Of a DNA stretch of 64,000 nucleotides, positions 31,502 through 38,378 are shown piece by piece. Positions within the stretch are counted from its first letter, which is position 1. Every line of letters begins with the position of its first letter. Where the stretch lies: positions 3,720,001 to 3,784,000 of the forward strand of contig NZ_CP053073.1 in assembly GCF_013003985.1 (NCBI RefSeq), read 5' to 3'. The position numbers and the translations under genes are program-made. The stretch comes from Usitatibacter palustris (lineage in GTDB: Bacteria; Pseudomonadota; Gammaproteobacteria; Burkholderiales; Usitatibacteraceae). Under the pieces are notes generated by a model. That model saw only the letters and a list, made by a program, of their open reading frames with translations. It did no database searches and was not told the DNA's origin.

Positions 31502-32254
31502 CTACATCTGCTTGAACAAATGTGAATAGATCCGCGACACCACCAGGTTGTCGTCCTTCCCCTTGATCTTCACATGCGCCTGGCCGCGGAAGTCGCGTGT
31601 CACGGCGGCGATGGCGTTGGCATTCACCACGGTGGAACGGTGGATCTGCCAGAACACTTCGGGATCGAGACCGTCGAGGATCTCGCGGATCGGCGTCTTG
31701 ATGAGCGCCTCGGAATCGGCCGTCACCACGCGCGTGTATTTCTCGTCGGACTGGAAGAAGAGCACTTCGGCCACCGGGATGAGGCGCAGGTTCTGGCCGA
31801 CGTTGGCCTTGATCCACTGCAGCTTCTCCTTCTTGCCGGAGACGTGCTCGCCGATCTGCGCGAGGATCGACTTGAGGTCGGTGGGCGGCGAGTGCGCCGA
31901 GACCTTCGCCTTCAGCCGCTCGATCGTGACCGCGAGACGCTCGTCGGTGGCGGGCTTGAGGATGTAGTCGGCGGCACCGGTCTCGAAGGCCTGGACCGCG
32001 TACTCATCGTAGGCGGTGACGAAGATCACGTGGCACCGGTTGCCCACGTGGCGCGCGACTTCCACGCCCGTCATCTCGGGCATGCGGATATCGAGGAACA
32101 TGAAATCCGGGGTACGGTCCTCGAGGGCTTCGAGGGCGGCGGCGCCATCCTCGACGGAGGCGATGATCTCGAGCTCCGGCCAGAGCTTCTTCAGCTTCGC
32201 TTCGAGCTGCGCCCGGAGGATCGGCTCGTCCTCGGCGACGATGGCGGTAGGCAT
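31502..32254 (-). CDS. LytTR response regulator (pair 1)
   Basis: A 250-residue LytR/AlgR-type regulator. The receiver domain (1-120) has phospho-acceptor Asp in FMFLDIRMPEMTGVEV and the conserved VTAYDEYAVQAFE and DYILKPATDERL. The LytTR DNA-binding domain (about 150-250) has RLIPVAEVLFFQSDEKYTRV and PEVFWQIHRSTVVNANAI. It follows its kinase gene by 9 bp and is closely related to the second regulator at 34762. LytTR domains bind paired direct repeats, and such repeats occur at three promoters at 37.3-38.4 kb. Confidence 0.93.
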   Translation of the reverse strand: MPTAIVAEDEPILRAQLEAKLKKLWPELEIIASVEDGAAALEALEDRTPDFMFLDIRMPEMTGVEVARHVGNRCHVIFVTAYDEYAVQAFETGAADYILKPATDERLAVTIERLKAKVSAHSPPTDLKSILAQIGEHVSGKKEKLQWIKANVGQNLRLIPVAEVLFFQSDEKYTRVVTADSEALIKTPIREILDGLDPEVFWQIHRSTVVNANAIAAVTRDFRGQAHVKIKGKDDNLVVSRIYSHLFKQM

Positions 32255-32263
32255 GCCGCGATT

Positions 32264-34354
32264 CTACTTCGGCGTCGCCGGAACCGGCTCCTTCTTGTTC
32301 TTCTTCATGAGCCACCAGATGAGCACGCCGATCAGGGCGATGGGTGCCAGCACGGGGCTCAGCCCCGCGATGACCACGAGCGGGACGAAGATCGCGATGC
32401 CCACGATGAGGAAGCCCAGCCCGTAGATCACGACCGTGACGATCGCCAGGGCGAGCACCACCGCGAGCAGGCCCACGAGGATTCCGAGCGTACCCACGAT
32501 GGCACCACCGGGGCCAGTGAGCGCTTCGTTGCCGATCTCCACGGGCAATTCGCCGAAGAGCATGGCGACGAACGCGGCGAACGCGACCACGACGGCGCAC
32601 ACGGCCGCGGCCACGAAGACGTACGACAGGGCCTTGCGCCACCAGCGTTCCATCGTCGCCATCACCGCGAGCGCCTGCTGCGACTTGGTCTTGGGCGCGT
32701 CCGGTCCGGTTTCGAGCGTGGCCGCGGCGGGAGAGGCTGCCGCCGACGCGGGGGGAACGGCCTCCTCGGGCGCGGGCGGCATGGGCGCGGGCGCGCGCGT
32801 GCCGTCGGTCGGCACTTCGAGCGTGGCCACCACACCCTGGGGTTCGTTGGCTTCCATCGTGAGCTTGGCCGCGTCGCCGTAAAGCGCCGCGAGGCGCTCG
32901 CGGATGTTGGTGAGGCCCACGCCCGAGCCGATCGCTTCCGCGAAACCCTTGCCGGTGTCGGCCACGATGAGGCGCAACTTGCCCTCGACGCGCTCGGCGG
33001 TGATGCGCACGTTCCCGCCTTCGCGCTGCGGCTCCAGGCCGTGCTTGATCGCGTTCTCGACGAGCGAAGGCAGCATGAGCGGCGGGAACGAGAGGGGCTC
33101 GAGCTCGGCGGGCACGTTGATGTCGAACGTGAGGCGCTTGCCCATGCGCATCTGCAGGATGTTGAGGAACGCGCGCACGAGCTCGATCTCCTGGCCCACC
33201 GTGGAGACGGACTCGCGCATCTTGGGCAGCGCGTTGCGCAGGTACTGGATCAAGTGACCGGTCATCGCGCTCGCCTGCGCCGGGTCGACCTCGGTGAGTG
33301 CTTGCACGCTCGCGAGCGTGTTGTAGAGGAAGTGCGGCTCCACCTGCGCCTGCAGCGCGGCGAGCTTGGCTTCCGTCACCTGTTGCGTGAGGCGGTGGTA
33401 GTCGGCTTCCTTGCGCTTCAGCTCCGCCTGGCGTTGTGCCGCGCGCGAACGGTCGATGAAGAACTTCGCGATCACGGCGAGGACGAACATCGGCAGCAGG
33501 ATCATCACGAGCACGGCGCCGATGCCGATGCGATACATGTCGCCCACGACGTTGCGCTGGATCTTCGCGCGCAACTCGGGCGGGAGATCGGGCATCGGTC
33601 CCATGTCCACGTCCGGGTCGATGCGGATCACCGGGCCGCCCTTCTCGCCGATGGTGATGCCCAGGCTCGCGGTAGGCGCTTGCTTGTCGGCCTCCGCCTT
33701 GGCCTTCTCCTTCTCGGCGGCCTTGGCCTTCTCCTGCTCGAGCTTCGACACTTCCTTGTGGACCTTCGCGACCTCCTTGTCGAGCTTGGCCGCTTCCTTC
33801 GCCTGGCGTGCCGTCTCGCGCGCGTTCTCCTTCAGCGCGAGCCGGGCTTCCTTCTCCGCATCTTCGGCGGCCTTCAGCGATTCCTCGAGGTGACGGCGCG
33901 TCTCCGAATTGTCGATGCCGCCGCCCTTCAGGGCGCGCTCGGCCTCGCGGCGCGCTTCGCGCACCGCTTCGGTGGTGCGGCGCGCGGCCTCGTTCATCTG
34001 CTCGAGCGCATCGCGCTTGGAGCGCAGCACTTCGGAGCCGGCTTCACGCAGCTCGCGGCGCGCTTCCTCGAGGCCTTCGAGCGCGGTGTCGAGTTCGGCA
34101 CGCCGCTCCTCGTCGCGCGTGGCATCGCGCATGCCGCGCACCACGTTGCGGGCGAGGTTGATGGCCTGCTCGGCGAAGGTGTTGTCGATCTCGCGCTTGA
34201 TGGCGCGCGAATGCTCCGGATCCTCGAACTGGCGGTATCCGATGATGTGATAGGGCACCACGAAGAACGCGAGCCCGATCATCACCGTGATGGCGCCGAG
34301 GATCAGCGCCCACCAGGGCGTCTTGTTGAGGATGTTGGAGAGCGAGGATTTCAT
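32264..34354 (-). CDS. LytS-type sensor histidine kinase with coiled-coil sensor and C-terminal TM module (pair 1)
   Basis: A 696-residue kinase with unusual layout: TM1 (about 14-36); an Ala/Glu/Lys-rich helical coiled coil of some 180 residues (about 45-230), presumably periplasmic; TM2 (about 275-298); a His_kinase domain with phospho-His in QAQVEPHFLYNTLASVQ; and HATPase_c (LVENAIKHGL, GSGVGLTNIRERL). After a Pro/Ala linker come three or four further helices (about 580-690) and a Lys-rich tail. LytS kinases normally end with the ATPase domain, so this C-terminal membrane module is atypical. A 36-residue membrane protein lies 27 bp upstream. Confidence 0.9.
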   Translation of the reverse strand: MKSSLSNILNKTPWWALILGAITVMIGLAFFVVPYHIIGYRQFEDPEHSRAIKREIDNTFAEQAINLARNVVRGMRDATRDEERRAELDTALEGLEEARRELREAGSEVLRSKRDALEQMNEAARRTTEAVREARREAERALKGGGIDNSETRRHLEESLKAAEDAEKEARLALKENARETARQAKEAAKLDKEVAKVHKEVSKLEQEKAKAAEKEKAKAEADKQAPTASLGITIGEKGGPVIRIDPDVDMGPMPDLPPELRAKIQRNVVGDMYRIGIGAVLVMILLPMFVLAVIAKFFIDRSRAAQRQAELKRKEADYHRLTQQVTEAKLAALQAQVEPHFLYNTLASVQALTEVDPAQASAMTGHLIQYLRNALPKMRESVSTVGQEIELVRAFLNILQMRMGKRLTFDINVPAELEPLSFPPLMLPSLVENAIKHGLEPQREGGNVRITAERVEGKLRLIVADTGKGFAEAIGSGVGLTNIRERLAALYGDAAKLTMEANEPQGVVATLEVPTDGTRAPAPMPPAPEEAVPPASAAASPAAATLETGPDAPKTKSQQALAVMATMERWWRKALSYVFVAAAVCAVVVAFAAFVAMLFGELPVEIGNEALTGPGGAIVGTLGILVGLLAVVLALAIVTVVIYGLGFLIVGIAIFVPLVVIAGLSPVLAPIALIGVLIWWLMKKNKKEPVPATPK

Positions 34355-34381
34355 GCGTCAGGCCGGTTGGGCCGCATTCTT

Positions 34382-34492
34382 TCAGTAATCGGACAGGAGG
34401 GCCACGACGGCCACCGTAAGCGACAGGACCAGAACACCGATAACCACCACCATCGGCACCATATTGGGCCCCAGGACTTCGATGAGCGACAT
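34382..34492 (-). CDS. Small single-pass membrane protein (36 aa) before sensor kinase
   Basis: The ATG at 34492 has a strong ribosome site (GGGGAGG, 5 nt spacing) and encodes 36 residues ending at TGA 34384-34382. Residues about 11-33 form one hydrophobic helix (MVPMVVVIGVLVLSLTVAVV), with Ser/Asp/Tyr at the C-terminus. It sits 27 bp upstream of the long histidine kinase on the same strand and may modulate it, as small membrane proteins do for other sensor kinases; this is inference. Confidence 0.6.
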   Translation of the reverse strand: MSLIEVLGPNMVPMVVVIGVLVLSLTVAVVALLSDY

Positions 34493-34649
34493 GGACACCT
34501 CCCCGGTTCGTCCGGGGCCACCCCCATGGCGGCCCCACGGAAGGCAAATTAGGCGATTGGGGGGGGGCCCGAAAGGCTCCGGGGCTGGAATGCAGAAGAC
34601 GGGGGGTAAAACGCTGCCGGGAGGGGTGAACGGGGGTGGAAAACCACCC

Positions 34650-34761
34650 CTGTCACCCTGAGGAGCGCTGCGATGAAGGGCCTGCTGGAGGGGGTTAACC
34701 GTACAAATCCGCTTCGCTGTTCAAGCAGGTCCTTCGGGCGCTACGGCCCTCAGGATGACAG
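34650..34761. repeat. Dispersed hairpin repeat, copy 6
   Basis: Inverted unit from CTGTCACCCTGAGGAGCGCT to CAGGATGACAG. It directly abuts the stop codon of the second LytTR regulator (34762), separating the two kinase-regulator modules. Confidence 0.9.
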
Positions 34762-35517
34762 TTACATTTGTTTGAACAGGTGCGTGAACGCCCTCGAAAC
34801 GACCACGGTTTCCTTGGACTCCTTCAGCGCGATCTCCGCCTGGTCCTTGAGCCCGCGCTTCACCGAGGCGATGTGGTCGACGTTGACGATCGTGGCGCGG
34901 TGGACCTGCCAGAACTTCTCGGGATCGAGCTCGTCGAGGAGCTCCTTGATGGGCTTCCTGATGAGCGCCTCGGAGTCGCACAGCACCACGCGCGTGTACT
35001 TCTCGTCGGACTGGAAGAAGAGCACCTCTTCGACCGGGATCAGGCGGACGTTGGAGCCCACCGAGGCCTTGATCCAGCGCAGGTGGTCGGAGGGCTTCGG
35101 ACTGAGGCGCGCGGCGAGCTGTTCGACCAACTGGTCGAGCACCGGCGGCGGTCCGGAAAGGCGTTCCTTGAGGCGCTCCACGCACAGGGCCAGGCGCTGC
35201 TCGTTGAAGGGCTTCAGGACATAGTCGATCGCGCCGCGCTCGAAGGCTTCCACGGCGTATTGGTCGAACGCGGTGACGAAGACGATGTGGGCGCGCTTGC
35301 CGATCGCGCGCGCGGCCTCGAGGCCGTTCACGCCGGGCATGTGGATGTCGAGGAAGAAGAGCGCGGGCTGGTGCTCGTCGCACACGGCATGCGCATCGCG
35401 GCCGTTCTCCATCTCGTGGACGATGGCGAGCTCGGGCCAGAGCTTGGCGAGGCGCGACTTGAGCTGCGATCGGAGCAGCGGCTCGTCGTCGGCGATGACG
35501 GCGGTCGGGCTTTTCAA
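34762..35517 (-). CDS. LytTR response regulator (pair 2)
   Basis: A 251-residue LytR/AlgR-type regulator parallel to the one at 31502. It has a receiver (LFFLDIHMPGVNGLEAARAI, VTAFDQYAVEAFE, DYVLKPFNEQRL) and a LytTR domain (RLIPVEEVLFFQSDEKYTRV, PEKFWQVHRATIVNVDHIAS, ending FTHLFKQM). The DNA-binding halves of the two regulators are highly alike, so they may share operators. It follows its kinase by 13 bp and ends against a dispersed repeat. Confidence 0.93.
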   Translation of the reverse strand: MKSPTAVIADDEPLLRSQLKSRLAKLWPELAIVHEMENGRDAHAVCDEHQPALFFLDIHMPGVNGLEAARAIGKRAHIVFVTAFDQYAVEAFERGAIDYVLKPFNEQRLALCVERLKERLSGPPPVLDQLVEQLAARLSPKPSDHLRWIKASVGSNVRLIPVEEVLFFQSDEKYTRVVLCDSEALIRKPIKELLDELDPEKFWQVHRATIVNVDHIASVKRGLKDQAEIALKESKETVVVSRAFTHLFKQM

Positions 35518-35530
35518 GGGCGTTGCGGGT

Positions 35531-36613
35531 TCAGGCGGCGCGTTCGACCCGCGGATTATCGTCCATTTCCGCGCTGGTACCGTTGTCGGCGGGAAGATCG
35601 AGCGTGGCGATCACGCCGTGGGGCTTGTTTTCCTCGAGCACGAGGCGCGCATCGGCCCCATAAAGCGTCTTCAGCCGCTCGCGGATGTTCGATAGCCCCA
35701 CGCCCGTGCCCTTCTTGAGCGAGATGCCTTCGCCGGAATCCGCGACCGACACGCGCAGGCGATCGCCTTCCTCGTGGACGCGCACGGAGATGCTGCCCGC
35801 GTCGCAACACGGATCCACGCCGTGCTTCACCGCGTTCTCCACGAGGGAGATCAGCATCATCGGCGGGAAGGGACGGCAGCGAAGGCTCTCGGGCATCGAC
35901 ACGTCGTAGGTGAGGCGCGAGCCCATGCGCATCGCGTTGATCTCGAGGAAGGCGCGCGACATATCCAGCTCGCGTCCGAGATTCGATTCGGCCTGGCGCA
36001 TCTGCGGCAACGCGGCGCGCAAGTACTGGATGAGGCTTTCGAGCATGCGCGCGGCCGCCGGCGGCTCGGTCTCGACCAGATGCTGCACATTGGCGAGCGT
36101 GTTGAAGAGAAAGTGCGGCTCGACCTGCGCCTGCAGCAGCTGCAGCCGCGCCTGCAGGACGTTCTTCTCGAGCTGGTGGCGTTCGGCTTCCGCGCGATGC
36201 AATCTCGCCGCGTCCTTCGCGTGCTTCTCGCGCAGGATGAAGGCGGCGACGACCACGCAGCCGAAGCCGATGCCGAGGCTCATCGTGATGGTCACGCCCG
36301 CGAGGCGCTCGGAGAACATCTGGACGATGTCGCGGCCCTTCACGAGGCCCGCGAGGATCGTGCCCACGAACGAGCCCACGAGGATCGCGACGACCTGCAT
36401 CACCTGCCGCGAGAAACGTTCCTGGCGGATGTTCCCGAAGATCGTGAACAGCAGCATGCTGGTGTAGCCCACGCAAAGCGCGCTCACCAGCAGGTCGAGA
36501 TAGGTGTTGAGGAAGAAGCCGACGACGATGCCGGTGGCCACCACGCAGATCGCGCTGACCCACGCGACGCGGCGAATCGTCAGACCTTCGAAGAGGTACG
36601 CAAACCGGTTCAC
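35531..36613 (-). CDS. LytS-type sensor histidine kinase (pair 2)
   Basis: A 360-residue kinase with four or so N-terminal helices (about 15-130) and little periplasmic sequence, then His_kinase with LLQAQVEPHFLFNTLANVQH and HATPase_c with SLVENAVKHGV, VADSGEGISLKKGTGVGLSN and IRERLKTLYG. It starts at GTG 36613. It probably senses a membrane or intramembrane signal, unlike its coiled-coil neighbour. It is the first firm gene of the second kinase-regulator operon; three small membrane-protein genes lie just upstream on the same strand. Confidence 0.92.
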   Translation of the reverse strand: MNRFAYLFEGLTIRRVAWVSAICVVATGIVVGFFLNTYLDLLVSALCVGYTSMLLFTIFGNIRQERFSRQVMQVVAILVGSFVGTILAGLVKGRDIVQMFSERLAGVTITMSLGIGFGCVVVAAFILREKHAKDAARLHRAEAERHQLEKNVLQARLQLLQAQVEPHFLFNTLANVQHLVETEPPAAARMLESLIQYLRAALPQMRQAESNLGRELDMSRAFLEINAMRMGSRLTYDVSMPESLRCRPFPPMMLISLVENAVKHGVDPCCDAGSISVRVHEEGDRLRVSVADSGEGISLKKGTGVGLSNIRERLKTLYGADARLVLEENKPHGVIATLDLPADNGTSAEMDDNPRVERAA

Positions 36614-36664
36614 TGCCTGACACCCCCGTCACGACAACGGGCCTCGTGGGCCCGTCGCGTCAGT

Positions 36665-36835
36665 TCATAGCGCTGCGACCGGAACGCGATCGGCGCGCTT
36701 CCAGCGCCGAGCGGCGACCCCGGGCGGCACTCGCCGCCACGGACGGTCCGAGGCCAGTATGGGGCGCGAGACAGGCTCGGGCAACGCAGTGCCCGGGTTG
36801 CTGTTCTTCGTGCCTGGCTGGTCCATCGGTTCCAT
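36665..36835 (-). CDS. Possible short Arg/Pro-rich protein (56 aa)
   Basis: ATG 36835 has GAGGA 7 nt upstream and opens 56 codons ending 51 bp before the kinase start. The product has no recognisable domain and an Arg-rich C-terminal half, so it may be spurious. Otherwise 36614-36976 holds only the terminator listed below. Confidence 0.25.
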   Translation of the reverse strand: MEPMDQPGTKNSNPGTALPEPVSRPILASDRPWRRVPPGVAARRWKRADRVPVAAL

Positions 36836-36930
36836 GTTCGATCCTCGCTGATGACTGTCAGGTTACGGTTTGCTACCCCGGGGAACCATCCGATTGCGAC
36901 GAAACGCGCATTCGGGCCCCCGGTTGGGGA

Positions 36931-36956
36931 TAAAAAAGCCCGGACGGCGCCGGGCT
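36931..36956 (-). terminator. Rho-independent terminator
   Basis: On the minus strand the stem AAGCCCGG / CCGGGCTT with a 6-nt loop is followed by a run of six T. It lies 20 bp beyond the stop of the first small membrane-protein gene and should isolate it from the kinase operon. Confidence 0.9.
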
Positions 36957-36976
36957 TGTCGGGGAGGCGGGACGGC

Positions 36977-37207
36977 TTAGAGGCTGCGGCTGGCGTGAAC
37001 CGTGAGCGTTGCGATCCGCTGGGGCAGGCGCTGCGCGGTGACCACGACCTTGTACGGCGATTCGATGGCGGCAACCGTCGCTTGCGGCGCCGAGACCTGC
37101 TTCGTGGTTCCGGCCGGCTGGTTCACCACCCAGGCCACCATGAGGCTGGCGACGACGAGCGCGAGGGTGACGACGGAGGTGCGATCGAGGGTCTGGACGG
37201 CGTTCAT
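36977..37207 (-). CDS. Small single-pass membrane protein, family member 1
   Basis: A 76-residue protein: N-terminal QTLDRTSV motif, one helix at about 11-28 (VVTLALVVASLMVAWVV), then an exported or periplasmic tail of some 47 residues ending SPYKVVVTAQRLPQRIATLT. The ATG follows AAAGGAGAAACACC. Two paralogues with the same plan follow at 37621 and 37973; KVVVT..RLPQR is shared with the third. It has its own LytTR-like promoter and its own terminator, so it is a monocistronic unit. I know no described family that fits. Confidence 0.8.
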   Translation of the reverse strand: MNAVQTLDRTSVVTLALVVASLMVAWVVNQPAGTTKQVSAPQATVAAIESPYKVVVTAQRLPQRIATLTVHASRSL

Positions 37208-37259
37208 GGTGTTTCTCCTTTGGGGTCGGTTGCGCTGTGTGCGCGTTCGGTATGTCGCC

Positions 37260-37327
37260 AATCTAGGCGTCCGAAACCCGGGGAGAAAGCGGGAAGCGAC
37301 GAAGTGCAGGAAGTACGGCGCGAATCG
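37260..37327 (-). promoter_or_regulatory. Promoter with LytTR-like direct repeat (P1)
   Basis: Minus strand: box A CGATTCGCG (37319-37327), 12 bp spacer, box B CACTTCGTC (37298-37306), exactly 32 bp, then -10 TAGATT (37260-37265). A weak -35 (TTTCTC) lies 17 bp before the -10. The two boxes start 21 bp apart, two helical turns, as in AlgR/AgrA-type LytTR sites. Confidence 0.65.
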
Positions 37328-37365
37328 CCATAGCGCGGGACAAGACTGCATGGAGGGGCCACAGG

Positions 37366-37518
37366 CAAGGGCGAGGTCCGCAGATAAACGCGGATAAACG
37401 CCGATAACGGCGGGACGTGATTGGGCATTCCCGGATGCGCAGGTGGACGAAGTCCCGCTCTCCCGGCCCTTCGCTTTCATCTGCGTTTATCCGCGTTTAT
37501 CTGCGGACCTCGCCCTTG
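37366..37518. repeat. 40-bp inverted repeat with GTTTATCCGCG-type units
   Basis: The arms 37366-37405 and 37479-37518 match at 39 of 40 positions around a 73-bp spacer. Each arm holds iterated units (ATCTGCG, TTTATCCGCG, TTTATCTGCGG) of a type seen dispersed in many bacterial genomes. It sits between the P1 promoter and the terminator of the second small gene. Confidence 0.92.
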
Positions 37519-37531
37519 ATCCAGCGTCGCC

Positions 37532-37559
37532 AAAAAAAACGCCCGGCCGAAGCCGGGCG
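37532..37559 (-). terminator. Rho-independent terminator
   Basis: On the minus strand, CGCCCGGC-TTCG-GCCGGGCG is followed by eight T. It lies 61 bp after the stop of the second small membrane-protein gene. Confidence 0.92.
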
Positions 37560-37620
37560 GGGACTCGCAACTTCCTCAGGTTGGGGGGGGAGGAAGCTGC
37601 TTCGGGGAGCTGTCCAGGCT

Positions 37621-37863
37621 CTAGATGCGCTGTGCGGTGGCCGGCGTTTCGGCGGCACCCACGACCTGCGTGATGCGCGCGCCTTCGCGGGCGGCCGTCA
37701 CGGTGAGCTTCATGTGTCCGTCCTGGGTGAGCGTGACTTCGCTCTTCGAGGACTGCGCGCGGGCGAGGCCCGTGGAGTCTGCTACCCAGGCCATCGCGAA
37801 ACTGACGGCGACTACGGCGACGGCGATGACGGAAGTGTTGTCGAGGCTCTGGTTCGTGTTCAT
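37621..37863 (-). CDS. Small single-pass membrane protein, family member 2
   Basis: An 80-residue protein with the shared N-terminal NQSLDNTSV motif and helix (VIAVAVVAVSFAMAWVA). Its exported tail is more divergent (VTLTQDGHMKLTVTAAREGA) but keeps a short beta-like KLTVT segment where the paralogues have KVVVT. AAGGAG lies 8 nt before ATG 37863. It has its own promoter (P2, short leader) and terminator. Confidence 0.8.
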   Translation of the reverse strand: MNTNQSLDNTSVIAVAVVAVSFAMAWVADSTGLARAQSSKSEVTLTQDGHMKLTVTAAREGARITQVVGAAETPATAQRI

Positions 37864-37882
37864 TTCGTTTCTCCTTGCCGCC

Positions 37883-37950
37883 AATCTATTCGGGCGACGC
37901 GAGCGGTGAAAGCAGGAAGCGACGAAGTGCGTAAAAGGCGGATCGAACGG
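37883..37950 (-). promoter_or_regulatory. Promoter with LytTR-like direct repeat (P2)
   Basis: Minus strand: box A CCGTTCGAT (37942-37950), 12 bp, box B CACTTCGTC (37921-37929), exactly 32 bp, then -10 TAGATT (37883-37888), with -35 TTTCAC. Box A closely resembles the AlgR core CCGTTCGTC. The -10 is only about 20 bp from the ATG. Confidence 0.68.
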
Positions 37951-37972
37951 CGACGCGGCCGGATGGAGCGGT

Positions 37973-38233
37973 TCAGGTGCGCGGCTGCCCGGTCGACACC
38001 GCGGCCGTCGCGGAAGGCGCGTTGCGCTGCGGCAGGCGAAGCCCGGTGACCACGACCTTGTAGCGGCCCTCGGCGGCGGGTGCTTCGACCACGGCATCGA
38101 GCGCTTCGGTGACCGCGGCGTGCTTCGCGGTGGCTGCCGGAACGTTCAGCATCCAGGTGATCGCGAGCGTCACGATGGCGAGCACGAAGACGGTGACGGC
38201 GGTGCGATCGAGGCTTTGGTTCGTCGTGTCCAT
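37973..38233 (-). CDS. Small single-pass membrane protein, family member 3
   Basis: An 86-residue protein: NQSLDRTAV motif, helix at about 13-30 (VTVFVLAIVTLAITWML), and a longer tail with GRYKVVVTGLRLPQRNAPS, closely matching member 1. The ATG follows AAAGGAGAAACACC, the same leader as member 1. No terminator is obvious; the next element downstream is promoter P2. The tail composition (Ala/Thr/Val) suggests an extracytoplasmic peptide anchored by the helix. Confidence 0.8.
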   Translation of the reverse strand: MDTTNQSLDRTAVTVFVLAIVTLAITWMLNVPAATAKHAAVTEALDAVVEAPAAEGRYKVVVTGLRLPQRNAPSATAAVSTGQPRT

Positions 38234-38290
38234 GGTGTTTCTCCTTTGTCTCTTGCAGCGACCCGGTGGGTACGCGTTCGGTATGGCGCC

Positions 38291-38358
38291 AATCTAGGCG
38301 CGTGCTCCGGGGGGAGAAAGCGGGAAGCGACGAAATGCGGAAAAGGCGGCGCGAAGTG
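38291..38358 (-). promoter_or_regulatory. Promoter with LytTR-like direct repeat (P3)
   Basis: Minus strand: box A CACTTCGCG (38350-38358), 12 bp, box B CATTTCGTC (38329-38337), exactly 32 bp, then -10 TAGATT (38291-38296), with -35 TTTCTC. Spacing is identical to P1 and P2, while the sequence between -35 and -10 has diverged. Confidence 0.66.
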
Positions 38359-38378
38359 CCGCGCCGGGGGATCTGCCG

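Noticed and set aside
31574-34552. 992-codon plus-strand ORF across the kinase genes
   Set aside because: It is antisense to the kinase and regulator; composition is His/Arg/Asp-rich mirror of GC-rich codons, and the opposite strand has clear domains.
34493-34649. Possible LytTR boxes (CCGTTCACC and GCGTTTTAC) upstream of the 36-aa protein
   Set aside because: Spacing is 19 bp rather than 21 and there is no matching -10 at 32 bp, unlike P1-P3.
36898-36906. CGTTTCGTC half-site upstream of the second kinase operon
   Set aside because: A single box resembling P3 box B, with no partner 21 bp away on either side.
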